Assembly (NCBI GenBank): GCA_026990595.1
Contig: JALXCZ010000011.1
Location: 89,312-153,311, forward strand
Length of the DNA: 64,000 bases
Direction of reading: 5' to 3'
From: Sulfurovum sp.
GTDB lineage: Bacteria > Campylobacterota > Campylobacteria > Campylobacterales > Sulfurovaceae
In this document: piece by piece, positions 1 through 8,391 of the stretch
How the letters are laid out: the number at the start of each line of letters is the position of its first letter
How positions within the stretch are numbered: the stretch's first letter is position 1
Program-made: the position numbers and the translations under genes
The notes under the pieces: generated by a model
The model's database searches: none
What the model saw: only the letters and a program-made list of their open reading frames with translations
Told to the model about the DNA's origin: nothing

Positions 1-51
1 AGATATAACTTTATCAAATTTTCAATAACCCTTGCATGTTTTATAAAAAGG

Positions 52-1785
52 TTACCTCTTATTATTTCTTTTCTTTAACAGTGATGGTGCAGAGACAAAA
101 TCATATCCTGCATTACGAAGCCCATCTATAATCATCTCAAGGTCATCTGTTCCTAAATATGGATGATAATAGAAACTTGCTATACCATCTCTTACTACTT
201 TTAATTTCTTGGCAAAACGAATGGTATCTGCAGGTGTAAGCTTTCGATATCCTGCATTTGGGGCATCTTCGATATTATGGATATTTTCCGGGATGATAGT
301 GGAGCCATACATATCATGTTTAATAATATAGGGGAAAAATTGTCCAACAAATTTATATTTTTTTGTCATATCGTTACTGTTTTCATTTGGATAGTAAAGC
401 ACTCTTGCATATTGCACGGGGAACAGTTCTCTTATCGCTCTGTATTGATTTGGACCTGCCATATAGTGTGGAGCTTCCCATGCAAATGCTTTAATACCAA
501 GTTGCTTTAAAATGGACTTTGCTTTGTACATTCTCATATAAGCGTAGAAACCTGAATCATTCATTGTAGGAGAAAGATAACTATAAGAGAGATTACTGTT
601 TTCAACCACTCTCATAAATTCAAAATCATCTCCCGATAATCCATTATATGGATTTTGTATATTTCCGTATTGATGGGTAAATCCATGTGCGACCACATCG
701 ATCAATCCTTCTGAATATAGATCAGATAATATCTCCCCTACAATAGAATCAGAAATTTTAATTGTTGTAGGTATTCCGTCATTCTCTATACCGAATGGAT
801 CTTCATACTGTGAAATTGCAGCAACAGAGAACCTCACTTTTTTCTCACGTGCTAAATTGGCAATATGAAGAAGATCATAGATATCTGTCCTTGCATCAAC
901 ATCTTCCAAACGCATGATTGCTTTATGAGACTCTTTATGGTAAATACCCAGCATATCATGTAAAAGATCCGAAAAGGCAAGATATCTGTCTTCTTCTGAC
1001 ATGTATGTAAAAGGAATGTCTCCTACAAACCAGAAATGGTTTCCTTTGATAATATAAGGGTCTGGAGCTCTGTTTGGAAGAAGGGTAGAATATGCTTCTG
1101 CATATACTTTTGTTTTATTATTGTCTAAAATATTAACTCTGTTTAGTTCCAATGCACAGGCATATCTATTGTCTCCTTCATCTAAACACAATGAGACATC
1201 GGCACCAGGTGTTGCAAAAGGAATCACACCTTTATATAGTTCCGTATCTTTGTATTTAACTCTGTTATATTTGATAGCAGGATTTGTATATTGGAAGGTG
1301 AAACCGAATTTTTCACCCATAGTTGTATTTCCCCATTGGTTAGCATCCCAGGCACTTTTTAAAAGGTTCAGGTTATAGTTGATCCAAATAATATTTTTAT
1401 TACGGGTTGCTACATCTTTGAAAAATCTTAAATAAGCATTTTTCTCTGTACTTCCTTCTGCATAGTAATTTAAGGGATTAAAAGTAGTACCAAGATAGAA
1501 GACAGCTTTTTGATTTTTCATATGCTTTGATCTGTATTTTGTGACAGGTTCAATGCGGATCTTGACATTAAAATGCCCTAAAAGGTTTTTTAATAAAATG
1601 GCATGGGTTTTCCCAGTATCTCCATAGGGACCGGCATTGTCATAGAGAACTAAGACCTTTTGCTTTTTAGTATGTTTGGCTAGTTTGATATGATGATGAC
1701 CCTTGTGTGGGTGAGAGGATGCTGTAAGCGTCGATAAAAAGACTATCCCCAGTATCACATATAGTTTAGCAATATATTTTAGCAT
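52..1785 (-). CDS. Secreted DUF2334 (polysaccharide-deacetylase-like) protein
   Basis: This 577-residue protein has an N-terminal hydrophobic signal segment (about residues 5-23), followed directly by a His-rich stretch (HPHKGHHH). The second half carries features of the DUF2334 branch of the NodB-type carbohydrate esterase superfamily: RLEDVDA near residue 292, a candidate metal-binding/catalytic Asp motif, and VAHGFTHQ near residue 366. The fold and export suggest a periplasmic or outer-surface enzyme that deacetylates or otherwise trims a polysaccharide. It lies downstream of the NfrB/NfrA-like operon on the same strand but has its own promoter and its own c-di-GMP riboswitch. Co-regulation by c-di-GMP makes a role in processing the same exopolysaccharide likely. 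The family assignment is good; the substrate is inferred. Confidence 0.82.
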   Translation of the reverse strand: MLKYIAKLYVILGIVFLSTLTASSHPHKGHHHIKLAKHTKKQKVLVLYDNAGPYGDTGKTHAILLKNLLGHFNVKIRIEPVTKYRSKHMKNQKAVFYLGTTFNPLNYYAEGSTEKNAYLRFFKDVATRNKNIIWINYNLNLLKSAWDANQWGNTTMGEKFGFTFQYTNPAIKYNRVKYKDTELYKGVIPFATPGADVSLCLDEGDNRYACALELNRVNILDNNKTKVYAEAYSTLLPNRAPDPYIIKGNHFWFVGDIPFTYMSEEDRYLAFSDLLHDMLGIYHKESHKAIMRLEDVDARTDIYDLLHIANLAREKKVRFSVAAISQYEDPFGIENDGIPTTIKISDSIVGEILSDLYSEGLIDVVAHGFTHQYGNIQNPYNGLSGDDFEFMRVVENSNLSYSYLSPTMNDSGFYAYMRMYKAKSILKQLGIKAFAWEAPHYMAGPNQYRAIRELFPVQYARVLYYPNENSNDMTKKYKFVGQFFPYIIKHDMYGSTIIPENIHNIEDAPNAGYRKLTPADTIRFAKKLKVVRDGIASFYYHPYLGTDDLEMIIDGLRNAGYDFVSAPSLLKKRNNKR

Positions 1786-1836
1786 ACGTTACTCCTTGTG
1801 AGTTAAAGATGGTAAGCAATGAAAGAGATTAATTAA

Positions 1837-1882
1837 GAAAAATAGATAACCCGGCATTGCTTTCATTCGCAACCCGGCTATC
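1837..1882 (-). terminator. Riboswitch-controlled intrinsic terminator
   Basis: On the minus strand GATAGCCGGGTTGC (1882-1869) can pair with GCAATGCCGGGTTATC (1860-1845) around an 8-nt loop, and the helix is followed by TATTTTTC. The 5' arm is also the conserved 3' part of the riboswitch aptamer, so terminator and aptamer are mutually exclusive. Ligand binding should therefore prevent termination, which makes this an ON switch for the DUF2334 gene. The helix is imperfect (one bulge and one internal loop). The switching direction is inferred. Confidence 0.65.
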
Positions 1883-1936
1883 TTGCAGGAAGACCCGTAG
1901 CTTTCTGTCCTTACCTTACGATAAGTTTAGCATTGC
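1869..1936 (-). promoter_or_regulatory. c-di-GMP-I (GEMM-I) type riboswitch upstream of the DUF2334 gene
   Basis: Read on the minus strand the segment has the GEMM-I layout. There is a P2 hairpin CTTATC-GTAA-GGTAAG with a GNRA tetraloop, the conserved GACAGAAAGC (compare GACGCAAAGC in the family), the start of P3 at TACGGGTCT, and the closing GATAGCCGGGTTGC, which carries the tetraloop-receptor side. GCAA at the 5' end can pair with TTGC at the 3' end to form P1. The same architecture recurs at 8170-8240 in front of the NfrB-like gene. My alignment puts G at the ligand-contacting position that separates c-di-GMP from cGAMP binders, but that base is uncertain. Confidence 0.85.
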
Positions 1937-1938
1937 TT

Positions 1939-1944
1939 ATTATA
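1939..1944 (-). promoter_or_regulatory. -10 element for the DUF2334 transcript
   Basis: A perfect TATAAT on the minus strand lies directly upstream of the riboswitch aptamer, so transcription would start at about the first aptamer base. No convincing -35 hexamer is visible, as is common in Campylobacterota. Confidence 0.6.
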
Positions 1945-2061
1945 GCAAAATAAATTTTGTACATACCTAAATATTACTATTCATTTTAACGGTAAAGCGC
2001 TATTCGTAGAAACCAATACTCTTTTATTTTAGATTTAATTTTTAATGTAGCTGACTATATT

Positions 2062-2934
2062 TTATTTAATATAATGTTGAAGAAAATCTTTATTAAAAAA
2101 ATATCTCCATGAAAAAAGTACATTATTCTTATTGCTACACTTATGCTGTTTTAGATAAATGTCATAATTGGCTTTAGGTATTTTCCCTCTAAAAGAAAAA
2201 AGTTCGATAATGGGAAACCACTGATGATCATATACTTTTGAAAAGACCTTGAAATATGTTTGACATTTTTGCGGTGTGACCAATCCTGCACCTACGCCGC
2301 TTTGCAGCAAAAGTATCCATTTTTCAGGAAGTGCGGTATTGAGCAACTTTGCATATGCATCCGGTGCTGTTTTGTTTGAGAAATATGCTGAGATCATAAT
2401 TTTTTTGTTAGGTGTCAAGGCGTCCAAAGCATGATCAAGTTGATGCAGATAATCTGTTAGGATTTTATGACGTATATTGTCTTGCCATGCTTCATCATTG
2501 ATCTCATCGTAAATGTACCAACCTTTAAAAGCTTCATCCTTATCAAGTTGAAGAGATAATGTTCGTGCTGTTTCTATATTGATACGATATAACTTTTTTA
2601 GATAGATTTTAATATCTGTTCTATTTTTCTCGATCTTTTTAAAATATTCAGGATCGGCATAGAGACCAAAGATGAGCCCGATTTTGTATTGTTTTGCATA
2701 TTTCAGAATGTTTCCGATCCAGTAAGGATGTTTTTCATAAAAACGGTGTGCACCATAACTTGTCCACTGAATAATCACTGTTTTAAAACCTTGTTGGGAA
2801 AGAAGTTTAAATCTTGATTCCCAGTTTGGATAGATAAAATCTTTTTCCTGGGGTTGATACATTATCGATTTTCCCGGTTGTTGCGCATTGGCGAAGAAAA
2901 ACAGAGAAAACAAAAAGGTTAAAAAGAATTTCAT
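2062..2934 (-). CDS. Secreted DUF4434 (YbcH-like, glycoside-hydrolase-fold) protein
   Basis: This 290-residue protein has a clear Sec signal peptide (about residues 1-17, ending ANAQ). The body resembles DUF4434, a TIM-barrel glycoside-hydrolase-like family: a FKTVIIQWTSYG strand early on, GLIFGLYADP near residue 90, and GWYIYDEINDE near residue 140 with candidate catalytic acidic residues. The gene starts 13 nt after the NfrA-like gene and is probably the last gene of that operon. In Escherichia coli the nfrA/nfrB genes have a secreted neighbour, ybcH, which I recall as the same family. I infer that it hydrolyses or edits the exopolysaccharide in the periplasm. The family call is moderately sure and the activity is unproven. 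Confidence 0.72.
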   Translation of the reverse strand: MKFFLTFLFSLFFFANAQQPGKSIMYQPQEKDFIYPNWESRFKLLSQQGFKTVIIQWTSYGAHRFYEKHPYWIGNILKYAKQYKIGLIFGLYADPEYFKKIEKNRTDIKIYLKKLYRINIETARTLSLQLDKDEAFKGWYIYDEINDEAWQDNIRHKILTDYLHQLDHALDALTPNKKIMISAYFSNKTAPDAYAKLLNTALPEKWILLLQSGVGAGLVTPQKCQTYFKVFSKVYDHQWFPIIELFSFRGKIPKANYDIYLKQHKCSNKNNVLFSWRYFFNKDFLQHYIK

Positions 2935-2946
2935 ATTTCCATACCG

Positions 2947-5900
2947 TTAAAATAAAAGCTCAAGCATCATTTGTATTTGGTCATCATTTTTGTAATTGGT
3001 TTTATAGGCTTTTCGTGCTTCTACACTGGCTCTTCCTGTATAGGCATGAGATCTGTATTTCTCTTCATCCAGCCAGAACAGGTAGGAAAGCCCCAGACCA
3101 ATGTCATAATTATACATACTTTTCTTAGTACCATTATCATTGTCATAAGCGATACTTGCACTGATATATGGCATCCAGGCATTTTGATAATTTATTTTTT
3201 GCATATATCCCTGTTCATATTTTGAATAGAAACGGTAAGAATTATGGTCAAAGAAATATGCTATATCAATATAAAGACTTTTAAACCATTTGTTTTTGAG
3301 TGCCGGATCAAAACTATAGTCATCAAAGAATTTTCCACTTACACGTGCCAATACATCATCTCTGCTCTTTGAAGCGCCTTTAATCAGTTTTTCTACTGAG
3401 ACTATGATCATCGTGTTATTTGTTACCTGATAAGATACCCCTATACTGGGTTGTGTTGTTCCCTCAGCCATAGTGATGTTTTTATTTTTTATACCTACTG
3501 CTGTATTGAGATAGAATTGTAGTCTATTTGTATAGGAACGAGGTGTATAACTTAATCTAAGCGCTGAATAGCCTCCTATAGTATCATCAGTGATGATCGG
3601 TGAAACATTACCCACTGCTCTGTTGCTGCTTACATAAGCAAAATAACCTGTAAAAGAGTCCTCCATATATTTGATACTTCTTTTTAAGTTATATTTCTCT
3701 GATGCTGTACCTGTACCTTCTTTCTCCAAAAGATCCAGGGATCGTTTGAAGCTATTCAGAGCATGTTCATGATGTTTCAGCTTAACTTCACTGTACCCGA
3801 GTGCTTTATAATATTGGGGATCTTTCTGATATTTTAAAGACTTTTTAAATGCTAAGGCAGCTTCTTTATCTTTACCGTACTTTTGATACCAATATCCGAT
3901 CTGGGCATAATACTTTGCTTTATCTCTGGTATGCGGGATGATCTTTTTAACGTAGGTGATTGCATCTTTATATCTTTTTTCTTTGGCAAGCAAATTGGCA
4001 TAGCGATAAAGAGTATCTGTATTGTTCTTCCCATATTTCAAAGCTTTCTGGTAATAGGCAAGTGCCTGGCTGTTATCATTTTTCAGTTCAGCCAATTTTG
4101 CTTTAAGCGTATAGTATTCACTTTCATGACGTACAACCGGTCCAGACAGTCCGGAGAGGTATCCTCTGGCTCTCTTTGCATCATCCATTAGTAACGCCAG
4201 CTTGGCTGCTTTTAAGATGATTTGTTTTGAATGCTTATGTTGTAAATATTGATCCCAGTAGTATAGTGCCTGTTTATATGCCTTATCTCTACTATACAGT
4301 TCTCCCAATACGTTGGCCAACTCATACGCGTTTGGATGTAGTTTATAGGCTTTCTGAAAATAGTGACGTGCCTGGCTGTAGTGCCTTGTTGCATAATAAT
4401 TTTCTGCAATAATTTTATGTGCTTCAAAATTTCTGGGATCTTTTTTCAGCACTCTGCTCAGCATTTTATTTGATACACCATACTCCTTGTATCTACCGAA
4501 TTCATAAGCAAGTGTCAAAAGCTCTTTTTTTGAAAGTTTTTTCATCTGGCTCATATCTGTAAGTATTTTTTTGACTTTATGAATATTTCCTCTCTTTTGG
4601 GCATTTCTTAAAAGTGTCATCATAGCATTGAGCTTCTCTTTGCCTGCTAAACAGTTAAAAGGATAATCCAACTCAAGACGTTTTAACACACGCCTGGATT
4701 TTTGTTTTATGTCCAAAAGCGGAAGAATAAGATTTCTGTCACATATGCTGCTTGCATTTGCTAGCAAAAGTAATTCCTTCTGCTTTGTATATCCTTTGGT
4801 CTCATCATATAAAAAAAGTAATCTCTTTCTGTATTCTTTTGTTGGATTCACTGCATACAATGCTTCCAAGATGCGTATGGCTTTGGCATTACTGTTTTCT
4901 CTATGGTACTGATAGCTGATAAATGCTTTTTGCTTTGGATTTAGATCTTTCAATGCAGACAGATCATCGAGGATAGTCAGGATTTTATTTCGTTTATTTC
5001 CCATTTGTGCATATTTTTCAATAAGTCTTGAGGAGAAATTGAATTTTTCGTCTTTGCTAAGTCCCGGATACGGATAATACTGTTTTAAGATCTTAAATGA
5101 TTCAGCACGCTCTTTATTCATATAGAGCAGTTTTTTCAGCTCACCGGCGTCTTTGCTAGCCTGATACTCTTTCGTATAAAGTGCTTTTATCCTATCTTTC
5201 ATGCCGGCTTTTTCATAAAGGTATACTAAGCGTTTCCTGTTGGAAAGATTTGGGTTAGAGTGGTAAATTTTTCCCATTGTTTCTGCCGCATTTTTGAACT
5301 TTTCATTCTTTATGAAAATTAACATCTGCTGTTCGTATTTTTGGATGGAGTCATCCATAGTATTGATGATCCTAAGTGCCTCTTTCATACGACCATTGTC
5401 TCTAAGTATATCAGCCCAGATGATACGTTTTTTATTCAAATGAACATCTTTTTTGCATTTTTTCAAATAAGAGGAGATCTCCTGTGTCGCTTCATCCAAC
5501 ATCTTTTTCTCCAACAACAATGCTATGATATTTGAAGTTTCCGGATGGCATGTTGTATTTTTTGAAGTATGGAGTATTAAAGGTAAATATTTTTCTACAG
5601 CTTGTTTATTATTCGATAATATAGCTGACTTGAGCAGTATCATATCTTTTTGAAATTTTTCCTCTTTCTTTAAAGCTGAATCATCCGAAATCGATGAAGC
5701 AAGCTTATATGCTTCTGCATATTTCTTTTGACCATAGAGTAAATTAATTTCATAATATTTGGCATATAGCACAGGTTTAACAGTATGAACATAACGTTTT
5801 GCACAGCTGAAATCCTTTTTTTGCAGACATAAAGTAACCAACATTTTTGAAGCTTCAGGATTGGAACTGTCAATTTCCAAAACCTTTTCCAGTAATTTTT

Positions 5901-6069
5901 TTGCCTTGTTCAGCTCACCTTTTGCAATAAAGTTTTTTGCTTTTTCCATACGGGGATAAGTTCTGTATTCTTTAAGGTTATTTCCCATATTGTCTATTGT
6001 TTCAGTTACAAAGTTGGCATGTAAAACTGTAGTACAACATAATAAAGCTGCTACTTTAAGAAGTTTCAT
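2947..6069 (-). CDS. nfrA: NfrA-like TPR/outer-membrane polysaccharide export protein
   Basis: About 1040 residues. The chosen start gives a Sec signal peptide (MKLLKVAALLCC...LHAN) and an ATGA overlap with the upstream gene. A longer reading frame to 6120 would place 17 unlikely residues before the signal. Residues about 25-800 are TPR-type helical repeats. The last ~230 residues are beta-rich with alternating aromatic residues, end in LELLF, and match the layout of the NfrA C-terminal outer-membrane domain. In E. coli, NfrA is the phage N4 receptor and the presumed export channel for a polysaccharide made by NfrB. The tight coupling to the NfrB-like synthase supports the same role here. Sequence similarity outside TPRs cannot be scored by eye, so the name rests mostly on architecture and context. 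Confidence 0.8.
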   Translation of the reverse strand: MKLLKVAALLCCTTVLHANFVTETIDNMGNNLKEYRTYPRMEKAKNFIAKGELNKAKKLLEKVLEIDSSNPEASKMLVTLCLQKKDFSCAKRYVHTVKPVLYAKYYEINLLYGQKKYAEAYKLASSISDDSALKKEEKFQKDMILLKSAILSNNKQAVEKYLPLILHTSKNTTCHPETSNIIALLLEKKMLDEATQEISSYLKKCKKDVHLNKKRIIWADILRDNGRMKEALRIINTMDDSIQKYEQQMLIFIKNEKFKNAAETMGKIYHSNPNLSNRKRLVYLYEKAGMKDRIKALYTKEYQASKDAGELKKLLYMNKERAESFKILKQYYPYPGLSKDEKFNFSSRLIEKYAQMGNKRNKILTILDDLSALKDLNPKQKAFISYQYHRENSNAKAIRILEALYAVNPTKEYRKRLLFLYDETKGYTKQKELLLLANASSICDRNLILPLLDIKQKSRRVLKRLELDYPFNCLAGKEKLNAMMTLLRNAQKRGNIHKVKKILTDMSQMKKLSKKELLTLAYEFGRYKEYGVSNKMLSRVLKKDPRNFEAHKIIAENYYATRHYSQARHYFQKAYKLHPNAYELANVLGELYSRDKAYKQALYYWDQYLQHKHSKQIILKAAKLALLMDDAKRARGYLSGLSGPVVRHESEYYTLKAKLAELKNDNSQALAYYQKALKYGKNNTDTLYRYANLLAKEKRYKDAITYVKKIIPHTRDKAKYYAQIGYWYQKYGKDKEAALAFKKSLKYQKDPQYYKALGYSEVKLKHHEHALNSFKRSLDLLEKEGTGTASEKYNLKRSIKYMEDSFTGYFAYVSSNRAVGNVSPIITDDTIGGYSALRLSYTPRSYTNRLQFYLNTAVGIKNKNITMAEGTTQPSIGVSYQVTNNTMIIVSVEKLIKGASKSRDDVLARVSGKFFDDYSFDPALKNKWFKSLYIDIAYFFDHNSYRFYSKYEQGYMQKINYQNAWMPYISASIAYDNDNGTKKSMYNYDIGLGLSYLFWLDEEKYRSHAYTGRASVEARKAYKTNYKNDDQIQMMLELLF

Positions 6070-8117
6070 ATATAGATCCTTTGCAACTGACCTGCAGGCA
6101 GAAAACCAAAATACTGGCAACTGGCTATAAGGTCATCACCTGTTTGCTCACGATGAGACAAAATTTGAGGCATGATATTTTTTGGAAGCATTTTATGTTT
6201 CAGGATCATCTTCAACTGCCTGAACTCATCCATACTTAAATCTTTAAAGAGTGTTTGATGCTGCAAGGACTCAATGGTACTTGATTTTGTAATGAAAAGT
6301 TCAATGTTGTTTTTCAATACGCTTTCACATTTGTCCACAACAACATTAACGACTTGTCCTGATGAAACAAAAGGTTGTATGCCGTTGTGTTTTTTTAAGA
6401 TCAGTATGTCATGTTCCAACAAGATATACGGATCTGCTTTGTTGATCGCACTGTGGTCAAGCTCATCTGCTCGGACATCGATATATTCGAGATCATTTTG
6501 AATGGAAAGAAGTTTTGTCAGGTCTTCTTCATTAAGTATGCCCTTTTCCATCAATAGCATTCCCAATGGCTTATGTGTCACTTTTTGTTCCTCAAGTACT
6601 TTATCCAGTTCGGTATGATCCAGCAGATTATGTTCTAAACACAATTCACCCAATCGCATACTTAAAGTAGTATTGACAGGAAAGTCATGAGTTGTTTTAT
6701 CCCAAGAGAGATTGTTTACACCGGATTTGATATTTAAAACTTGAACTGTTGCCCGCCACATGGCAAAAATATTAATAATATTTCCCCAAATGATCCTCGG
6801 TACACTCAGTAATGCACCCCTCACACCAAAATTCAAATAGGTAAAATACATTCTTTGTACAATACGGTTTAAAAGAAAAAATGCGTTAAGAATAAGCAGT
6901 ATCCAAAGGAAACTGCCAGGTGGTACAAGCTCAGGATACCACCATGTATCGGTGGTCATTTTTGCATAGAACATCATGATCAACACATTCAAAACTAAAA
7001 AATATGCCAGTAAATTTGCCAAATTTGTGAAAATAGCTTTTCTGTCACGAAAAAGTATATATTTTGTTGCCAAACCGGGATAATTCCACCCTATGCTTTT
7101 CCAGCCTTGAAAAACGATCCCTATGATCCATCTTGATTTTTGTCTCACGGCAGTAGAAAAAGTGGATGGGAAAAACTCTCTTACGGCAACAAGTACTTCT
7201 TTCTTGCGAGTCACAGGCTTGCCAAAAGCATTTTTGGCAGTATATTCAATTGTAACCGGTACTCTGGCAAAGATAAGCTTCATATTTTCTCTGAAAAGTT
7301 CAAATCCAAGATTGTAGTCTTCCGTGAGTGTCCCTAAAATAAATACTTCTCCATCATGCAATTCTATGAGTTTTTTGATTGCTTTACGACTCAATGCTGT
7401 ACCCACACCGGCACTGGGAACAAACCCCAAGATACTTTCTCGTACCAGCATATCTTTTCCATGCGTCTCAGCAAATTCGTCTTCATAGTGACCCGCTGTA
7501 AATTCATACCATTTTCGCTCAAACGGAACAACAGGTACCTGTATGAGGTCATTTCCTTTTCCCAACAAATGGTTAAAAAGCTTCAATTCCAAGGGATGGA
7601 TCACATCTTCTGCATCATGCAAAACAAAAGCTTCAAATTCAATGTTATGTGTCTTCTCGAATGCAAAGATCTGCTCAATCACATTATTCAGGCAGTCAGA
7701 TTTACTGGTAGGACCCGGGTCACGCGTCACGACTTTATGTACGTTATGATAGTGATTGACCACCTGATCGACTTCTGCTTGCGTATCAGGATCATTAGGG
7801 TAGGTACCGATAAAAATATGATAGTTATAATATTCGAATGTTGATGCTGCCAAAGCGGCCATCTCTGCAACAACACCGGTCTCTTGCCACGCCGGTACCA
7901 TAATGGCAATGGGTTTTTCTTCATTTTTGTAAAGTTCGTTCACATTAAAGGGTGGATGTTTTTTATAAACAGTTATTTTACGCCATACACGACGGATCCA
8001 ATAATAACAATCAATAAAAAAGTCATCTAAACTGCTGAGTAAAATAATAATAGCTGCAAAATAGATTAAATATTTGATTATAAGCCAGTATATTCCAAAA
8101 AAGTCTATAAATTCCAT
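6066..8117 (-). CDS. nfrB: NfrB-like membrane glycosyltransferase with C-terminal MshEN c-di-GMP domain
   Basis: 683 residues. The N-terminus has membrane segments (about 10-30). A GT2 glycosyltransferase domain follows, with HDAED near 166, TED near 264 and the processive-type QKSRW near 325, then more membrane helices (about 365-430). Residues about 487-540 contain two adjacent copies of the 24-residue pattern LGxxLxxxGxxxxxxLxxxLxxQ (RLGELCLEHNLL... and LGMLLMEKGILN...). That is the c-di-GMP-binding MshEN signature of GSPII_E N-terminal domains. In E. coli NfrB this domain activates synthesis of an N-acetylmannosamine-containing polysaccharide. A c-di-GMP riboswitch precedes the gene. The start at 8117 is preceded by AAGGAAG. 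E. coli NfrB is slightly longer, at about 745 residues. Confidence 0.88.
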   Translation of the reverse strand: MEFIDFFGIYWLIIKYLIYFAAIIILLSSLDDFFIDCYYWIRRVWRKITVYKKHPPFNVNELYKNEEKPIAIMVPAWQETGVVAEMAALAASTFEYYNYHIFIGTYPNDPDTQAEVDQVVNHYHNVHKVVTRDPGPTSKSDCLNNVIEQIFAFEKTHNIEFEAFVLHDAEDVIHPLELKLFNHLLGKGNDLIQVPVVPFERKWYEFTAGHYEDEFAETHGKDMLVRESILGFVPSAGVGTALSRKAIKKLIELHDGEVFILGTLTEDYNLGFELFRENMKLIFARVPVTIEYTAKNAFGKPVTRKKEVLVAVREFFPSTFSTAVRQKSRWIIGIVFQGWKSIGWNYPGLATKYILFRDRKAIFTNLANLLAYFLVLNVLIMMFYAKMTTDTWWYPELVPPGSFLWILLILNAFFLLNRIVQRMYFTYLNFGVRGALLSVPRIIWGNIINIFAMWRATVQVLNIKSGVNNLSWDKTTHDFPVNTTLSMRLGELCLEHNLLDHTELDKVLEEQKVTHKPLGMLLMEKGILNEEDLTKLLSIQNDLEYIDVRADELDHSAINKADPYILLEHDILILKKHNGIQPFVSSGQVVNVVVDKCESVLKNNIELFITKSSTIESLQHQTLFKDLSMDEFRQLKMILKHKMLPKNIMPQILSHREQTGDDLIASCQYFGFLPAGQLQRIYI

Positions 8118-8169
8118 CTTTTGATCAGCTTCCTTGCATAACAGATAAATATCATTATTTTAGTCATCT

Positions 8170-8240
8170 GCAACTCGGCTATCTCATAAGAAGACCCGTG
8201 GCTTTCTGTCCCTATCTCACGATAAGTTTAGCTTAACGCA
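8170..8240 (-). promoter_or_regulatory. c-di-GMP-I (GEMM-I) type riboswitch upstream of nfrB-like operon
   Basis: On the minus strand: GCTAAAC, then a P2 hairpin CTTATC-GTGA-GATAGG with a GNRA loop, GACAGAAAGCCACGGGTCT, a short P3 loop, and GATAGCCGAGTTGC. It aligns closely with the element at 1869-1936, and P2 differs by changes that keep pairing and keep a GNRA loop. No T-run terminator follows. Instead TTGCA plus GAT of the aptamer tail can pair with ATC and TGCAA immediately before the AAGGAAG ribosome-binding site, so control may be translational (inference). The leader from about 8240 to 8118 is 120 nt. Confidence 0.85.
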
Positions 8241-8246
8241 ATTATA
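8241..8246 (-). promoter_or_regulatory. -10 element for the nfrB-like operon
   Basis: TATAAT on the minus strand ends directly before the riboswitch aptamer, in the same position relative to the aptamer as the -10 at 1939-1944. The matching arrangement supports both promoters. Confidence 0.6.
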
Positions 8247-8391
8247 TACACATATGAATTAAATGTATAATAGATTTTTGAAACTATTTTTTGATAAATT
8301 GTAAACATAGCTATCTGGTAACACTAGGTTAATATATTGGTAATGCCTGGGCAAGTATATTTATTGGATATTTTATGGCTAGGAGATATTG

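Noticed and set aside
5920..6120. Longer start for the nfrA-like gene at 6120
   Set aside because: The extra 17 residues come before a clear signal peptide, and the ATGA overlap at 6069 is the natural start.
1869..8240. Reading the two leaders as cobalamin or Moco riboswitches
   Set aside because: The GNRA-capped P2, the GACAGAAAGC core and the GATAGCCGGGTTGC 3' side fit GEMM-I, and the downstream genes are c-di-GMP-linked rather than cofactor-linked.
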